Source: Candidatus Borrarchaeum weybense (GTDB lineage: Archaea > Asgardarchaeota > Sifarchaeia > Borrarchaeales > Borrarchaeaceae). Taken from it: 64,000 nucleotides of DNA. Positions 18,876 to 27,069 of the stretch are shown piece by piece. Position 1 is the stretch's first letter. Each line of letters begins with the position of its first letter. The notes under the pieces were generated by a model, which was not told where the DNA came from, ran no database searches, and saw only the letters and a list, made by a program, of their open reading frames with translations. The stretch is from NCBI GenBank assembly GCA_019057385.1, contig JAHQJS010000006.1:310001-374000 (forward strand). The letters are read 5' to 3'. A program made the translations under genes and the position numbers.

Positions 18876-19499
18876 CTATTGCTCACGTCTAACTTTGCTT
18901 TCAAATTCTGAAAGCGGTACTTTGAATTCTTCGTTGCTTGCAATCTCGCCGCGTTCCTTAAGAACTTCTCTTGCAAGAAGCCAGAATATCAATGAAAGTG
19001 AACGACGTCCCTTATTGTTTGCCGGAATGACAATATCTACATTCTTGGTACCATTATCGGTATCACAGAGTGCAAGCACGGGAATACCTACGCGTAATGC
19101 TTCCTTTAAAGCTTGTCTATCAGCACGGGGGTCGGTAATCATAATTACTTCAGGTTCTATATATTCCTCAATATTTGGATTTGTTAAAGTTCCTGGAATA
19201 AAACGTCTTGACATAGCTTTGCATCTTATAGTCTCGCAAAAGGCTTCAATGGGTTTAAAACCATATGCTCTCGCTGAAACTACAAGAACTCTGTCAGTTT
19301 CGTATCGTGATAAGAACTTCGCTGCAGCCTTTATTCTCAGATCTGTAGTCCTTACATCAAGTACATAAAGTCCATCATTACGAACTCGATAAATGAATGG
19401 TTGCATACTTTTTGTGGCAATTTGTGTACCTATATGAATCCCACATGCAAGATATTGATCCAACGGGACTAATAGTTCCTCTCCTTCAGTTGTTTCCAT
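18876..19499 (-). CDS. rps2: Ribosomal protein S2
   Basis: A 207-residue archaeal S2: LVPLDQYLACGIHIGTQ, MQPFIYRVRNDGLYVLDVRTTDLRI, PGTLTNP and DPRADRQALKEALRVGIPVLALCDTDN are all family landmarks. AGGAGG lies upstream at a somewhat long distance from the ATG. In many archaea S2 sits with other ribosomal and mevalonate genes; here it stands alone. Confidence 0.96.
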   Translation of the reverse strand: METTEGEELLVPLDQYLACGIHIGTQIATKSMQPFIYRVRNDGLYVLDVRTTDLRIKAAAKFLSRYETDRVLVVSARAYGFKPIEAFCETIRCKAMSRRFIPGTLTNPNIEEYIEPEVIMITDPRADRQALKEALRVGIPVLALCDTDNGTKNVDIVIPANNKGRRSLSLIFWLLAREVLKERGEIASNEEFKVPLSEFESKVRREQ

Positions 19500-19741
19500 T
19501 TCAGAAATTCTCTAGACCTCCTGAATATCTAGATATAGGGCAGATCCATCTATACGAAGGATTTGCTAGACATAACTGTTCATTTTTTCAAAGCTAGAGT
19601 TTTATGTCTTTTGTTTTTGCATATTTGATTCTATATTTTTCACTTTTTGAATGTATTTTTGTAACGATTCTGAATTTGAAGACTCAAAAAACTAATTATT
19701 ACCCTTTTTCATCAGTTTCTTACTCAAAAAAAAGCAGTTCT

Positions 19742-20368
19742 CTATTCAAATAAGATCTTGGCAATTTTAGTTCTAATTTCTTGCCTCATGCGTCTGAGTC
19801 TTGCTTCGAAAGTGTTATCTATCCGTATTGTTTCGTCAGAATTGGTTACAATTGCTCCTCCAACACTTCGTAAATTATCTTCTATAACTGATAGAGTTGT
19901 TGTCGTACCAGTTTGCTGCATCACACGTTGTTGAATTTTGCTAATATCTATATGTTTCCCATGACCTGTTTGAATTTTTATTTTAAGATCTCCACCATTT
20001 AATCCAATTGCGGCTTCTGTTATTAGATTATTTAGAGTTGTTACATATTCCGCTGAACTTACAAAACCTATTAATTTCTTCTGAGCCTGATCGAAAACGT
20101 CATTGATTATTTCTTCCTTATTCTTGAGTGTATCACTCCTTGCGGTAAGTTTAGCTTTTGCAATTTCTCTTTTTAATCTAAGATCTGCTTCCTTTTTTGC
20201 TTGTTCTATAATCTCTTTAGATACTCTTCCTGCTCTCTTTTGTACATCTTCAGAGAGCTCGCTCGCTATTTGATTTGCTTGATTTAGAATTTCTTTTGCT
20301 TTTTCTTCCGCATTTGCTAAGATCTCATCTTTCATCATATCGAAAACGTCAGTATTTGATTCTGTCAT
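19742..20368 (-). CDS. atpE: A/V-type ATP synthase subunit E
   Basis: A 208-residue peripheral-stalk protein. The first 90 residues are an Ala/Glu/Lys-rich coiled coil (ILANAEEKAKEILNQANQIA), and the C-terminal half is the globular domain with VGGAIVTNSDETIRIDNTFEARL, the family signature. It would link the A1 head to the membrane sector. Unusually, no other ATPase subunit gene is next to it; the rest of the operon must be elsewhere. Its leader carries a tandem 14-base duplication. Confidence 0.9.
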   Translation of the reverse strand: MTESNTDVFDMMKDEILANAEEKAKEILNQANQIASELSEDVQKRAGRVSKEIIEQAKKEADLRLKREIAKAKLTARSDTLKNKEEIINDVFDQAQKKLIGFVSSAEYVTTLNNLITEAAIGLNGGDLKIKIQTGHGKHIDISKIQQRVMQQTGTTTTLSVIEDNLRSVGGAIVTNSDETIRIDNTFEARLRRMRQEIRTKIAKILFE

Positions 20369-20370
20369 AA

Positions 20371-20402
20371 GAATTCAGCCTCTCTAATTCAGCCTCTCTA
20401 AT
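20371..20402. repeat. Tandem 14-base duplication before the ATPase E gene
   Basis: AATTCAGCCTCTCT occurs twice head to tail immediately upstream of the subunit E start codon. On the coding strand this duplicates the AGAGAGGCTGAATT stretch that serves as ribosome-binding region, so it may be a recent slippage event affecting translation. Confidence 0.6.
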
Positions 20403-20581
20403 TATATAATAAACAATACATCGCCAACAGAGTAGTAATTACATTATAACTTTTTCTGTTATTCACGATTTGCAGTTTGCATCTAGCTGACGAGAAGTTC
20501 TCTTACCAAAACTCTATAAGGTCTACACTCCTTTAAGGAATAAGTTTCTGTTCGTGAAATGTTGTATAATAACAACAGAGA

Positions 20582-21751
20582 CTACGTGGATTTGGGCGAT
20601 AGCACTTCTATTTTCTCCAGTTTGTACTTGCGACTTCCTAGTTCGATTTCTTCTGCTGCGACTAAGAGATTTTGAGGATCAATATCTTTCAGTATACCTC
20701 CTAATTTATCTGCTCCGGGCTCCATGACACCACATTCCTCTGCCATTGATCCTGGTATACCTGGTGCAGCATTGATTAGATCAATGGACGCTTGATCTAT
20801 AGCTAATGGGTCTGATGAAGCAAGGATCCCAAGATCTGGTACAATTGGGATGTCATTCCAACCTTTCTGTAAATGCTCACAATCGCAATTCCAGTCAATT
20901 TCGATTAGAAAATTAAAATTGTAGATGTTTTCTTTGCCAATAGTCTGTACAAAAGCTTTGGTGTGTTCAGCAATTGCTTTTTGTAAGAAGCTTTTTTCTG
21001 TTCTCTCCGTTTCAATGGCTTTTTGAGGGCATTTAACAACACATGCATAGCAAAAAATGCATTTTTCTTCGTCAATTACTGCTTTGTTATTTTCTTTACT
21101 AACAGCGTCAACTGGACAAGCAGTAATGCAAGGAGCGATCGAATACCCAGGCGAACCATCACAAATGCTTGGATTGACTTTTGGTTTATTTCTAAAGTGA
21201 ATTAGCCCTTTGCTTGTCTTACCTGCGCAACCCACACCAATATTTTTAATGGCGCCCGCTGGTCCAGCAAACGCGTGCCCTGTAAAATGTGCTGCACTTA
21301 TAAGAAAATCGACTTTCGTAAGCATTTTTGCTAAAGTGACTTCTTTGAAGAGGTTACCCATAACTTTTACTTTCGTTATATCTGTTCCAAATTGTCCATC
21401 TGCGATTATTATTGGTGCTAAAACTGTTTCCTGAGTAAACCCGTGAGAAGTAGCAACCTCTAAATATTTTTGGGCAGTACCACGAGGATTAGTAAGCCCT
21501 AATCCAGTAGTTTCAGCTACAAATGGCTTGGCACCCCATTTTTTTAGATGTTCTACTAATCTTCTTATGTAAAATGGGCGTAAATATCGTGTGGATAAAG
21601 GTGATCCCATATGAGTCTTTACGGCAACAAGATCGCCTTTAGAGATTTTATCTTTTAGCTCAATTTCAATTATTCGATCAAATTTGGAGATAAGGCTCTC
21701 CGCAGAACTCCTCGCTCTAGCATCTGCGAAATAAACAGTTGGTACTTCCAT
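20582..21751 (-). CDS. DUF362 protein with two [4Fe-4S] clusters
   Basis: 389 residues. The DUF362 domain (VAVKTHMGSPLSTRYLRP, LISAAHFTGHAFAGPAGAIKNIGVGCAGK) is split by a bacterial-type ferredoxin insert, CITACPVDAV and CIFCYACVVKCPQKAI, at about residues 205-245. The C-terminal half has the PDLGILASSDPLAIDQASIDLIN motif. Family members are widespread in anaerobes and are assumed to be electron-transfer or redox enzymes, but the reaction is not established. Single gene with no informative neighbours. Confidence 0.88.
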   Translation of the reverse strand: MEVPTVYFADARARSSAESLISKFDRIIEIELKDKISKGDLVAVKTHMGSPLSTRYLRPFYIRRLVEHLKKWGAKPFVAETTGLGLTNPRGTAQKYLEVATSHGFTQETVLAPIIIADGQFGTDITKVKVMGNLFKEVTLAKMLTKVDFLISAAHFTGHAFAGPAGAIKNIGVGCAGKTSKGLIHFRNKPKVNPSICDGSPGYSIAPCITACPVDAVSKENNKAVIDEEKCIFCYACVVKCPQKAIETERTEKSFLQKAIAEHTKAFVQTIGKENIYNFNFLIEIDWNCDCEHLQKGWNDIPIVPDLGILASSDPLAIDQASIDLINAAPGIPGSMAEECGVMEPGADKLGGILKDIDPQNLLVAAEEIELGSRKYKLEKIEVLSPKST

Positions 21752-21910
21752 TACATTTCACCATTTGGACTTAAGTCTAATAATTCATTCAACGTTCTAT
21801 TATGGAATACCTATACATTCTAAAATGTTTAAGAGTCTTACTTTATTGCCGTTTTAGTTTTGTTTATGAAGAGCTCCTGTTGTGTATAAATCTTGTAAGG
21901 TGACTAGAAT

Positions 21911-22168
21911 TTGAAGTTAGAAAAAATAGATGAAACTGACTCTACTATTTCTTGCGATGAATGTGGTGCAAGTGCAGAAATGATGTTTTATAACGATAAT
22001 GACGAAATCATTTACTACTGTTTACATTGCTTTTTAAATAGGCACGATCGAGATAGGATTCAATGGTATAGACGTATGTGGCTGTTGAAATCAATGATGG
22101 AGTACGAAGAAAAGAAAAACAAGCCAAAACCCCCTAACTGGGGCATTCGGAGTCTATATGAAAAATAG
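21911..22168 (+). CDS. Small zinc-finger protein
   Basis: 85 residues with two Cys pairs, CDECGA and CLHC, about 21 residues apart, forming a probable zinc ribbon, then a basic/aromatic helix (NRHDRDRIQWYRRMW) and a Lys/Pro tail. The start must be TTG 21911, behind AAGGTGAC. I do not recognise the family. It could bind nucleic acid or act as a protein-interaction adaptor. Confidence 0.7.
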   Translation: MKLEKIDETDSTISCDECGASAEMMFYNDNDEIIYYCLHCFLNRHDRDRIQWYRRMWLLKSMMEYEEKKNKPKPPNWGIRSLYEK

Positions 22169-22250
22169 TCTAATATTACGTTAATTTTAGAATAAGAAAA
22201 TGGGAAAAGAAACAACCCCCAGATATTATTCGAAATAGTTAAAAAACACA

Positions 22251-22517
22251 CTAGTTTACTTCTCGCAGCAGATAGATGTTTTGTCTCATATCACTTAAAT
22301 TGGGCAATCTCCGAATAAGCTCGCCATCTAATAATTTTTTAAGGGCATAACGTACCGTTCTGGGGGCAAGATTGCATTGACGTAAAATATCTTTCGCCGT
22401 TAACGGTCCATTCTTTTTAAGCAAATCATAAACAACTCTTGCACTCGGGGGGATTTTCTTTTCTACGGTAATCGGTCTAAATTCTCTGGATACATCAATT
22501 TCTTCAACGGCTGCCAT
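22251..22517 (-). CDS. Winged-helix DNA-binding protein
   Basis: 88 residues. After a 25-residue lead, ARVVYDLLKKNGPLTAKDILRQCNLAPRTVRYALKKLLDGELIRR is a clear winged helix-turn-helix of the MarR/TrmB-like kind, and the wing ends in NIYLL. GGAGGTATATAG precedes the ATG. A palindrome overlaps the expected transcription start just upstream, which would suit autoregulation. Target genes unknown; the divergent neighbour is btpA. Confidence 0.83.
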   Translation of the reverse strand: MAAVEEIDVSREFRPITVEKKIPPSARVVYDLLKKNGPLTAKDILRQCNLAPRTVRYALKKLLDGELIRRLPNLSDMRQNIYLLREVN

Positions 22518-22837
22518 CTATATACCTCCTATTTAAACATTATTATATCTGCATATAACTATATGTCAGAGTCATATATAAACTTTTGGTGTAAAAACCA
22601 CTAGAAAGGTTGCGATTTCAAACTATTAATGATAATCTTCAATTTGATCTAACATTTTGATGAAAAATGATTTATTAACGCCCTTTCAATCTCGTATAGG
22701 CGTCTGCAGCGAGTTTTGACTAGATTCCTATGTGACTTGCTACGCAACTTTTTAATTTTCCTAATCTAAATAATTAGATGATTCCTAATTGATTATCTTA
22801 AGAGGCCAATTTTCAAAGGTCTCACAGGGGATTAGAT
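22518..22837. promoter_or_regulatory. Divergent promoter region with palindrome before the winged-helix gene
   Basis: 320 bases without a gene. On the minus strand TTTATATA (22575-22582) is a good TATA box for the winged-helix gene, and CATATAACTATATG (22552-22565), a perfect inverted repeat with a two-base centre, lies about 10-23 bases downstream of it, close to the expected transcription start. It may be the protein's own operator. Confidence 0.5.
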
Positions 22838-23632
22838 TTGTTAGCGAAAATATTCACTCACGAAAAGCCGATAATTGGCGTAGTTCATTTACCTGCACTT
22901 CCAGGTTCACCGCATGATTCTAAAGATCTTGAAGAAATATGCGAATTTGCTATAACTGATGCACGGACACTTGAGGAAGGAGGCTGTGATGGAATCCTTA
23001 TTGAAAATTATTTCGACCAGCCTTTTCTCGAAAAAATGGCTGTTGAAACTGTTGCTTCTATGACAAAAATAGCATGTGAAATAAAAAGGAATGTTTCTTT
23101 GCCCATAGGCATAAGTGCATTGCGAAATGATCCCTTTGCTGGATTGGCAATTGCTCATGCAATAGGTGGAGAATTTATTCGTGTTAATGTATTTATAGGT
23201 ACAGCAATGGTCGGCACTGGCGTAATTCCTGGATGCGCTGCAGAGTTGTTAAGATACAGAAGCAAACTTAATTGCGATGTGCAAATTTTTGCAGATATTG
23301 ATGTAAAACATGCTACTCCTCTTGTGAAAGTACCCATTGAGCGCGAAGCAAGGGAAGCAGCCTATCGTGGAAAGGCAGATGGCTTGATTGTGACAAGTCA
23401 TGAAACAGGATCGCCTCCGCAGCTTGAGACTGTACAACGGGTAAAAAATGCAGTATTTGACGTTCCAATCATTATAGGAAGTGGGATTAATCCTGAGAAC
23501 GCAGAAGAATTTCTTGAAGTTGCAGACGGAGCGATTGTTGGGAGTTCTTTAAAAAAGAATTTAGCAAGTCCAATTGATATAAACCTAGTGAGAACATTAG
23601 TTGAAGCGATTGTGTCCCTAAGACGTGATTAA
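22838..23632 (+). CDS. BtpA/SgcQ-family TIM-barrel protein
   Basis: 264 residues. The start KPIIGVVHLPALPGSP, the middle DGILIENYFDQPF and FIRVNVFIGTAMV, and IIGSGINPENAEEFLEVADGAIVGSSLKK define the BtpA family, a phosphate-binding TIM barrel. BtpA was linked to photosystem I assembly in cyanobacteria; in archaea its reaction is unknown. Start TTG 22838 lies behind CACAGGGGAT. The next gene begins two bases after the stop, so the two are co-transcribed. Confidence 0.87.
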   Translation: MLAKIFTHEKPIIGVVHLPALPGSPHDSKDLEEICEFAITDARTLEEGGCDGILIENYFDQPFLEKMAVETVASMTKIACEIKRNVSLPIGISALRNDPFAGLAIAHAIGGEFIRVNVFIGTAMVGTGVIPGCAAELLRYRSKLNCDVQIFADIDVKHATPLVKVPIEREAREAAYRGKADGLIVTSHETGSPPQLETVQRVKNAVFDVPIIIGSGINPENAEEFLEVADGAIVGSSLKKNLASPIDINLVRTLVEAIVSLRRD

Positions 23633-23634
23633 CA

Positions 23635-24240
23635 ATGAAATGGGAACAACGACATGAAGTGGCAAAAGAAGCCGCACGTCTGCTATATTATGGGTTAGCT
23701 ACGGAATATATATTTGCAAAAAAACGTGCTGCACGTTCACTTCGAGGTCCTCTCCCCAGCAATAAAGAGGTTGCCCTTGAGCTAGACAACTTAGCTGAAT
23801 CTCTCGAAGGTGATGAACGGAAAAAGCGTCTTGTAAGCATGAGAATGGAGGCACTTACGTATATGGAGTTTTTGAAAGAGTTTCAGCCGGTATTAAAAGG
23901 CAGTGTATGGCGTGGAACGATTATTACGAAAAGAAGTGATATTGATATTGTCATTTATGCAGATACTACTTCTGAACCTTTAGCCGTTCTAAATAAGCAT
24001 CAAATCCATCCAGAAATTAAGTATAACTCACGTCAAATCGGATCTATTAGCAAAACCTATATTCATCTCCTTTTCACATCTCCTTCTGGGACTAATGTGG
24101 AAATTGTTGTGCGCCCTACAGAAGATCAAGGTCTTCGTGAAATTTGTGAAGTTTTCGGTGATATAATCACAGGTTTCACTCTTTCTAAACTGGTGCGTGT
24201 CCTCAAAGAGGATCCAACAATGAAAGTTTTACCGGATTAA
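23635..24240 (+). CDS. Archaeal nucleotidyltransferase (COG1665 type)
   Basis: 201 residues. A helical N-terminus (REAARLLYYGLATEYIFAKKRAAR) is followed by a minimal nucleotidyltransferase site: GSVWRGTIITKRSDIDIVIY, with the paired acids of the SDIDI motif, and a third acid in TNVEIVVRP. The substrate is unknown. Its tight coupling to btpA suggests a shared pathway, which I infer only from spacing. Confidence 0.83.
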   Translation: MKWEQRHEVAKEAARLLYYGLATEYIFAKKRAARSLRGPLPSNKEVALELDNLAESLEGDERKKRLVSMRMEALTYMEFLKEFQPVLKGSVWRGTIITKRSDIDIVIYADTTSEPLAVLNKHQIHPEIKYNSRQIGSISKTYIHLLFTSPSGTNVEIVVRPTEDQGLREICEVFGDIITGFTLSKLVRVLKEDPTMKVLPD

Positions 24241-24418
24241 ATTCTCATCAAGTCACGTGGTATGTCCTTTAGACTTTTCTGCAAATAATATGGAAATCTC
24301 TATAAAGCTACTATTTCAGTTTGTTAAGCGTATCTTTTAGTCAATGTGTCCTAATTGAGTAATAATTACTTATTAGATTAGATAGATCGCTGAATACAAG
24401 ACAGTCAAGGTGAATTTA

Positions 24419-25789
24419 ATGAAGAAATACTTTGGATCTTCTGGTGTTAGAGGGCTTGTAGGTAAACAAATCACGACTAATTTAGCAATGAAACTTGGAT
24501 TAGCCCTTGCTACCTATTTAGGTGAGGGGTCCTCAATATTGATCGGACGCGATGTTAGAACCTCCGGAAAGATGCTTGAACATGCATTCGTTTCAGGTTT
24601 ATTAGCTGGAAGTTGTAATGCTGAGTTAATAGGGATATTCCCTACTCCTGGTGTCGCGTATCTTACTAAAAATCTGAAAAAAGACGCTGGTATTATGATA
24701 ACAGCTTCTCATAATCCTCCACCTTATAATGGCTTTAAGTTTTTTAGTAAAAATGGGATTGCGTTCCTTCCAGAAATGGAACAAAAATTAGAAGAGATCC
24801 TTATTTCAGATATGTTCACATTTTCAAATTGGGAAAGAATAGGTACGGTGAGAAGTAGTAACTCAACTTCCCCTTATTTCGCTATGCTAAATGCCTTTTC
24901 ATTTAATAAAAAATGGCGTGTAGTGCTTGATCCAGGTTGTGGTGCAGCTTCAGTTGTTGCGCCATTAGTTTTTCGCAATGTAGGCTGTGATGTAGTATCA
25001 CTAAACGCTCAGGCTGATGGACATTTTCCAGCACGTCAGTCGGAACCAACTCCTGAAAATCTCAATGGGTTAATGGAAGCAGTATCAAGCTTAGGTGCCG
25101 ATATTGGCATCGCATACGATGGCGACGCCGATCGAATGGTTGCTATTGATGAACAAGGCAAGTTCGTACCATCAGACAAACTTTTGGCGCTTTTCGCTCG
25201 TTTCTCACTTACACAAGAGGAGCGTCAAAATAGAGAGAAGATAATTGCACTCCCTATTAACACTTCTGATGCAACAGATGAACATATTCGTGAATCCGGT
25301 GGCAAAGTCATTCGAACAAAAGTAGGTGATGTATATATCTCCCAAGCATTGCTTAAATATAATGGCATCTTCGGGGGAGAACCAATTGGAGCCTGGATTC
25401 ATCCGCAATACCATCTTTGCCCAGATGGAATTCTTTCTTCTCTTTTACTATTGAAATATCTTGATGAATTGGATTCGCCGCTTTCAACGTTGATCAAGCG
25501 AGTACCTGATAGAATCAAGTTGCGCTTAAAAATTGAATGCAGTAATGAACAAAAATCTAGAGTAATGGAATACGTCAAGAAGAAATTACCAGGTCAATTT
25601 GACACAACTGTTGATATTTTGCATCTTGATGGCATTCGTATGGATCTAAAAAATGGATGGATTTTAATAAGACCTTCAGGAACTGAACCTTTTGTACGCG
25701 TTACTGCGGAGGCAAAAGAACAAACAAACGCTAAACACATCTTAGAAATAGGTAAAAAAGTTGTTGAAGAAGCATTAACTATCATTTAA
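24419..25789 (+). CDS. glmM: Phosphohexomutase, probably phosphoglucosamine mutase
   Basis: 456 residues of the alpha-D-phosphohexomutase superfamily. It has FGSSGVRG, the phosphoserine loop TASHNPPPYNGFK, the metal loop AYDGDADRM, the sugar loop GGEPIGAW and the phosphate loop RPSGTEPFVRV. The sugar loop differs from the usual GEQSGH of GlmM, so the substrate could be another hexose or glucosamine phosphate. GTG 24410 is the track start, but AAGGTG then serves as ribosome-binding site for ATG 24419, which I use. Confidence 0.85.
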   Translation: MKKYFGSSGVRGLVGKQITTNLAMKLGLALATYLGEGSSILIGRDVRTSGKMLEHAFVSGLLAGSCNAELIGIFPTPGVAYLTKNLKKDAGIMITASHNPPPYNGFKFFSKNGIAFLPEMEQKLEEILISDMFTFSNWERIGTVRSSNSTSPYFAMLNAFSFNKKWRVVLDPGCGAASVVAPLVFRNVGCDVVSLNAQADGHFPARQSEPTPENLNGLMEAVSSLGADIGIAYDGDADRMVAIDEQGKFVPSDKLLALFARFSLTQEERQNREKIIALPINTSDATDEHIRESGGKVIRTKVGDVYISQALLKYNGIFGGEPIGAWIHPQYHLCPDGILSSLLLLKYLDELDSPLSTLIKRVPDRIKLRLKIECSNEQKSRVMEYVKKKLPGQFDTTVDILHLDGIRMDLKNGWILIRPSGTEPFVRVTAEAKEQTNAKHILEIGKKVVEEALTII

Positions 25790-25800
25790 AGTGAATTAAA

Positions 25801-26202
25801 TTATTCTTCCATTAGTAACATCTTTTCAAAGTATCTTCGAATTCTTTCGAAAAACTCATCAAAAAACTCCATTTCAACTTCGAGGGGTGAGGGTTCTTTG
25901 CGGATTTCTTCAACATTAAAGAGATTTTCCATCTCGTTAAATCCTTTTCGTAGTAGTGCCCCCATAAGCTCTTCCATAAGAATCTGAATTTGTTCTTGAG
26001 TTAATACGTCCTTCTCTATTGCTTCAGAGATAACATCTATAGACTCAGTGATCTTTCCCTGACATTTGCGGACTATCCATTGAGCTGTTGATCTATATTT
26101 AACTTCCTCAAATTCTTCTGAGATCTCTTTAAAAGAACGCCCTTCAATAAAGGCTTTTAAAACTTTTAAGTGTGCAGGAAGTTTGTTTTTCTTTTGACTC
26201 AT
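25801..26202 (-). CDS. Conserved-looking hypothetical protein with HTH-like N-terminus
   Basis: About 133 residues. Residues 10-55 (LKVLKAFIEGRSFKEISEEF then STAQWIVRKCQGKI) look like a helix-turn-helix that recognises repeats of the KEISE type, followed by a long acidic helical tail rich in Glu, Met and Phe. GGGGTGAT precedes ATG 26202; the track uses GTG 26211. It lies 42 bases downstream of hsp20 on the same strand and may be co-transcribed. No family recognised. Confidence 0.6.
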   Translation of the reverse strand: MSQKKNKLPAHLKVLKAFIEGRSFKEISEEFEEVKYRSTAQWIVRKCQGKITESIDVISEAIEKDVLTQEQIQILMEELMGALLRKGFNEMENLFNVEEIRKEPSPLEVEMEFFDEFFERIRRYFEKMLLMEE

Positions 26203-26244
26203 TGGTATCACCCCGTATTAATGAACTCCGTGAACAATGGGCAC

Positions 26245-26838
26245 TTATTCAACTTTGATTTCTGTACCGCTGGTGTCATCTTCCTTTGGCTTCATTCTTT
26301 TTAGTCTAACCTCAAGAACTCCATTCTTGTAATTTGCTTTCGCTTCTTCTGGGATTACTTCAACAGGGAGGTTCAATTTTTTGTAAAATTTTTCTCCAGC
26401 TTTAATTTCGAGTTCTTTCTCTGTACCGCGCAGTTGAATCTCTTCTTTTTCGATTCCTGGAGTCTCTGCAACTATTATCACTTCATCGTTTGTTTCCATG
26501 ATGTCGACTAACGGCTGTCTCTCTTCTTTAATCTTCGGACCTCTCTTAAAATCAAAACTTGGTTTATTGCCAAATTCGCGGATTATTGGCTTCCCATCGG
26601 GACCCACACCCATTGAAAAACCAAAAATGTAAGGACCCTTCTTCTCGAAACCACTAGGTAACTTGAATTTCGGCAGGAATTTTTCAAAATCAGCCATGTC
26701 AAATGGGCGATCTCCCATTTGTTTCATCATGTCTTCCATCATTTCTCTTAAATTGTCTATCATATCAAAAGGATCCCAATTATCACGCTTTTTCTTTCTC
26801 TTTTTATCCCAATTATCCCAATCGTCTTCATCACTCAT
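26245..26838 (-). CDS. hsp20: Small heat-shock protein (Hsp20/alpha-crystallin)
   Basis: 197 residues. The N-terminal 100 residues are Asp/Trp/Lys- then Met/Phe-rich (DDWDNWDKKRKKKRDNWDPFDM), unusually charged for this family. The alpha-crystallin domain follows: PLVDIMETNDEVIIVAETPGIEKEEIQL, then YKNGVLEVRLKRM. ATP-independent chaperone that holds unfolding proteins. A TATA box lies 80 bases upstream, divergent from cdc48; both are protein-quality-control genes. Confidence 0.93.
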   Translation of the reverse strand: MSDEDDWDNWDKKRKKKRDNWDPFDMIDNLREMMEDMMKQMGDRPFDMADFEKFLPKFKLPSGFEKKGPYIFGFSMGVGPDGKPIIREFGNKPSFDFKRGPKIKEERQPLVDIMETNDEVIIVAETPGIEKEEIQLRGTEKELEIKAGEKFYKKLNLPVEVIPEEAKANYKNGVLEVRLKRMKPKEDDTSGTEIKVE

Positions 26839-26919
26839 TTTTTTCCACCGGCTTGTTATTCAATATAAACAGATATTTCTGTACAGTTCAATATTTATAT
26901 CTTAACTAGGCTTAAAGTC

Positions 26920-26928
26920 TATATAAAG
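26920..26928 (-). promoter_or_regulatory. TATA box of hsp20
   Basis: CTTTATATA on the minus strand, within an AT-rich stretch about 80 bases before the hsp20 start, matches the archaeal TATA consensus. It sits about 50 bases from the divergent cdc48 TATA box. Confidence 0.5.
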
Positions 26929-26980
26929 TTTTTTAAACCACTTAATATTATTATTTATTGAATATTCCATAAACACAAGG

Positions 26981-26988
26981 TTTATAAA
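26981..26988 (+). promoter_or_regulatory. TATA box of cdc48
   Basis: TTTATAAA, 80 bases before the cdc48 start, is a textbook archaeal TATA element. Transcription would begin near 27010, leaving a leader that contains the 12-base palindrome described separately. Confidence 0.55.
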
Positions 26989-27026
26989 CTTCGTCGTACA
27001 GACTTTTATGTACCATGACTGAATCG

Positions 27027-27038
27027 CGCGCATGCGCG
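27027..27038. promoter_or_regulatory. GC-rich palindrome in the cdc48 leader
   Basis: CGCGCATGCGCG is a perfect 12-base palindrome, and its GC-richness stands out sharply from the surrounding AT-rich leader. It lies about 40 bases after the TATA box and 31 bases before the start codon. It could be a protein-binding site; nothing more can be said from sequence. Confidence 0.35.
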
Positions 27039-27069
27039 AGATTATTATTTAATATGAGGTGAAAATATT

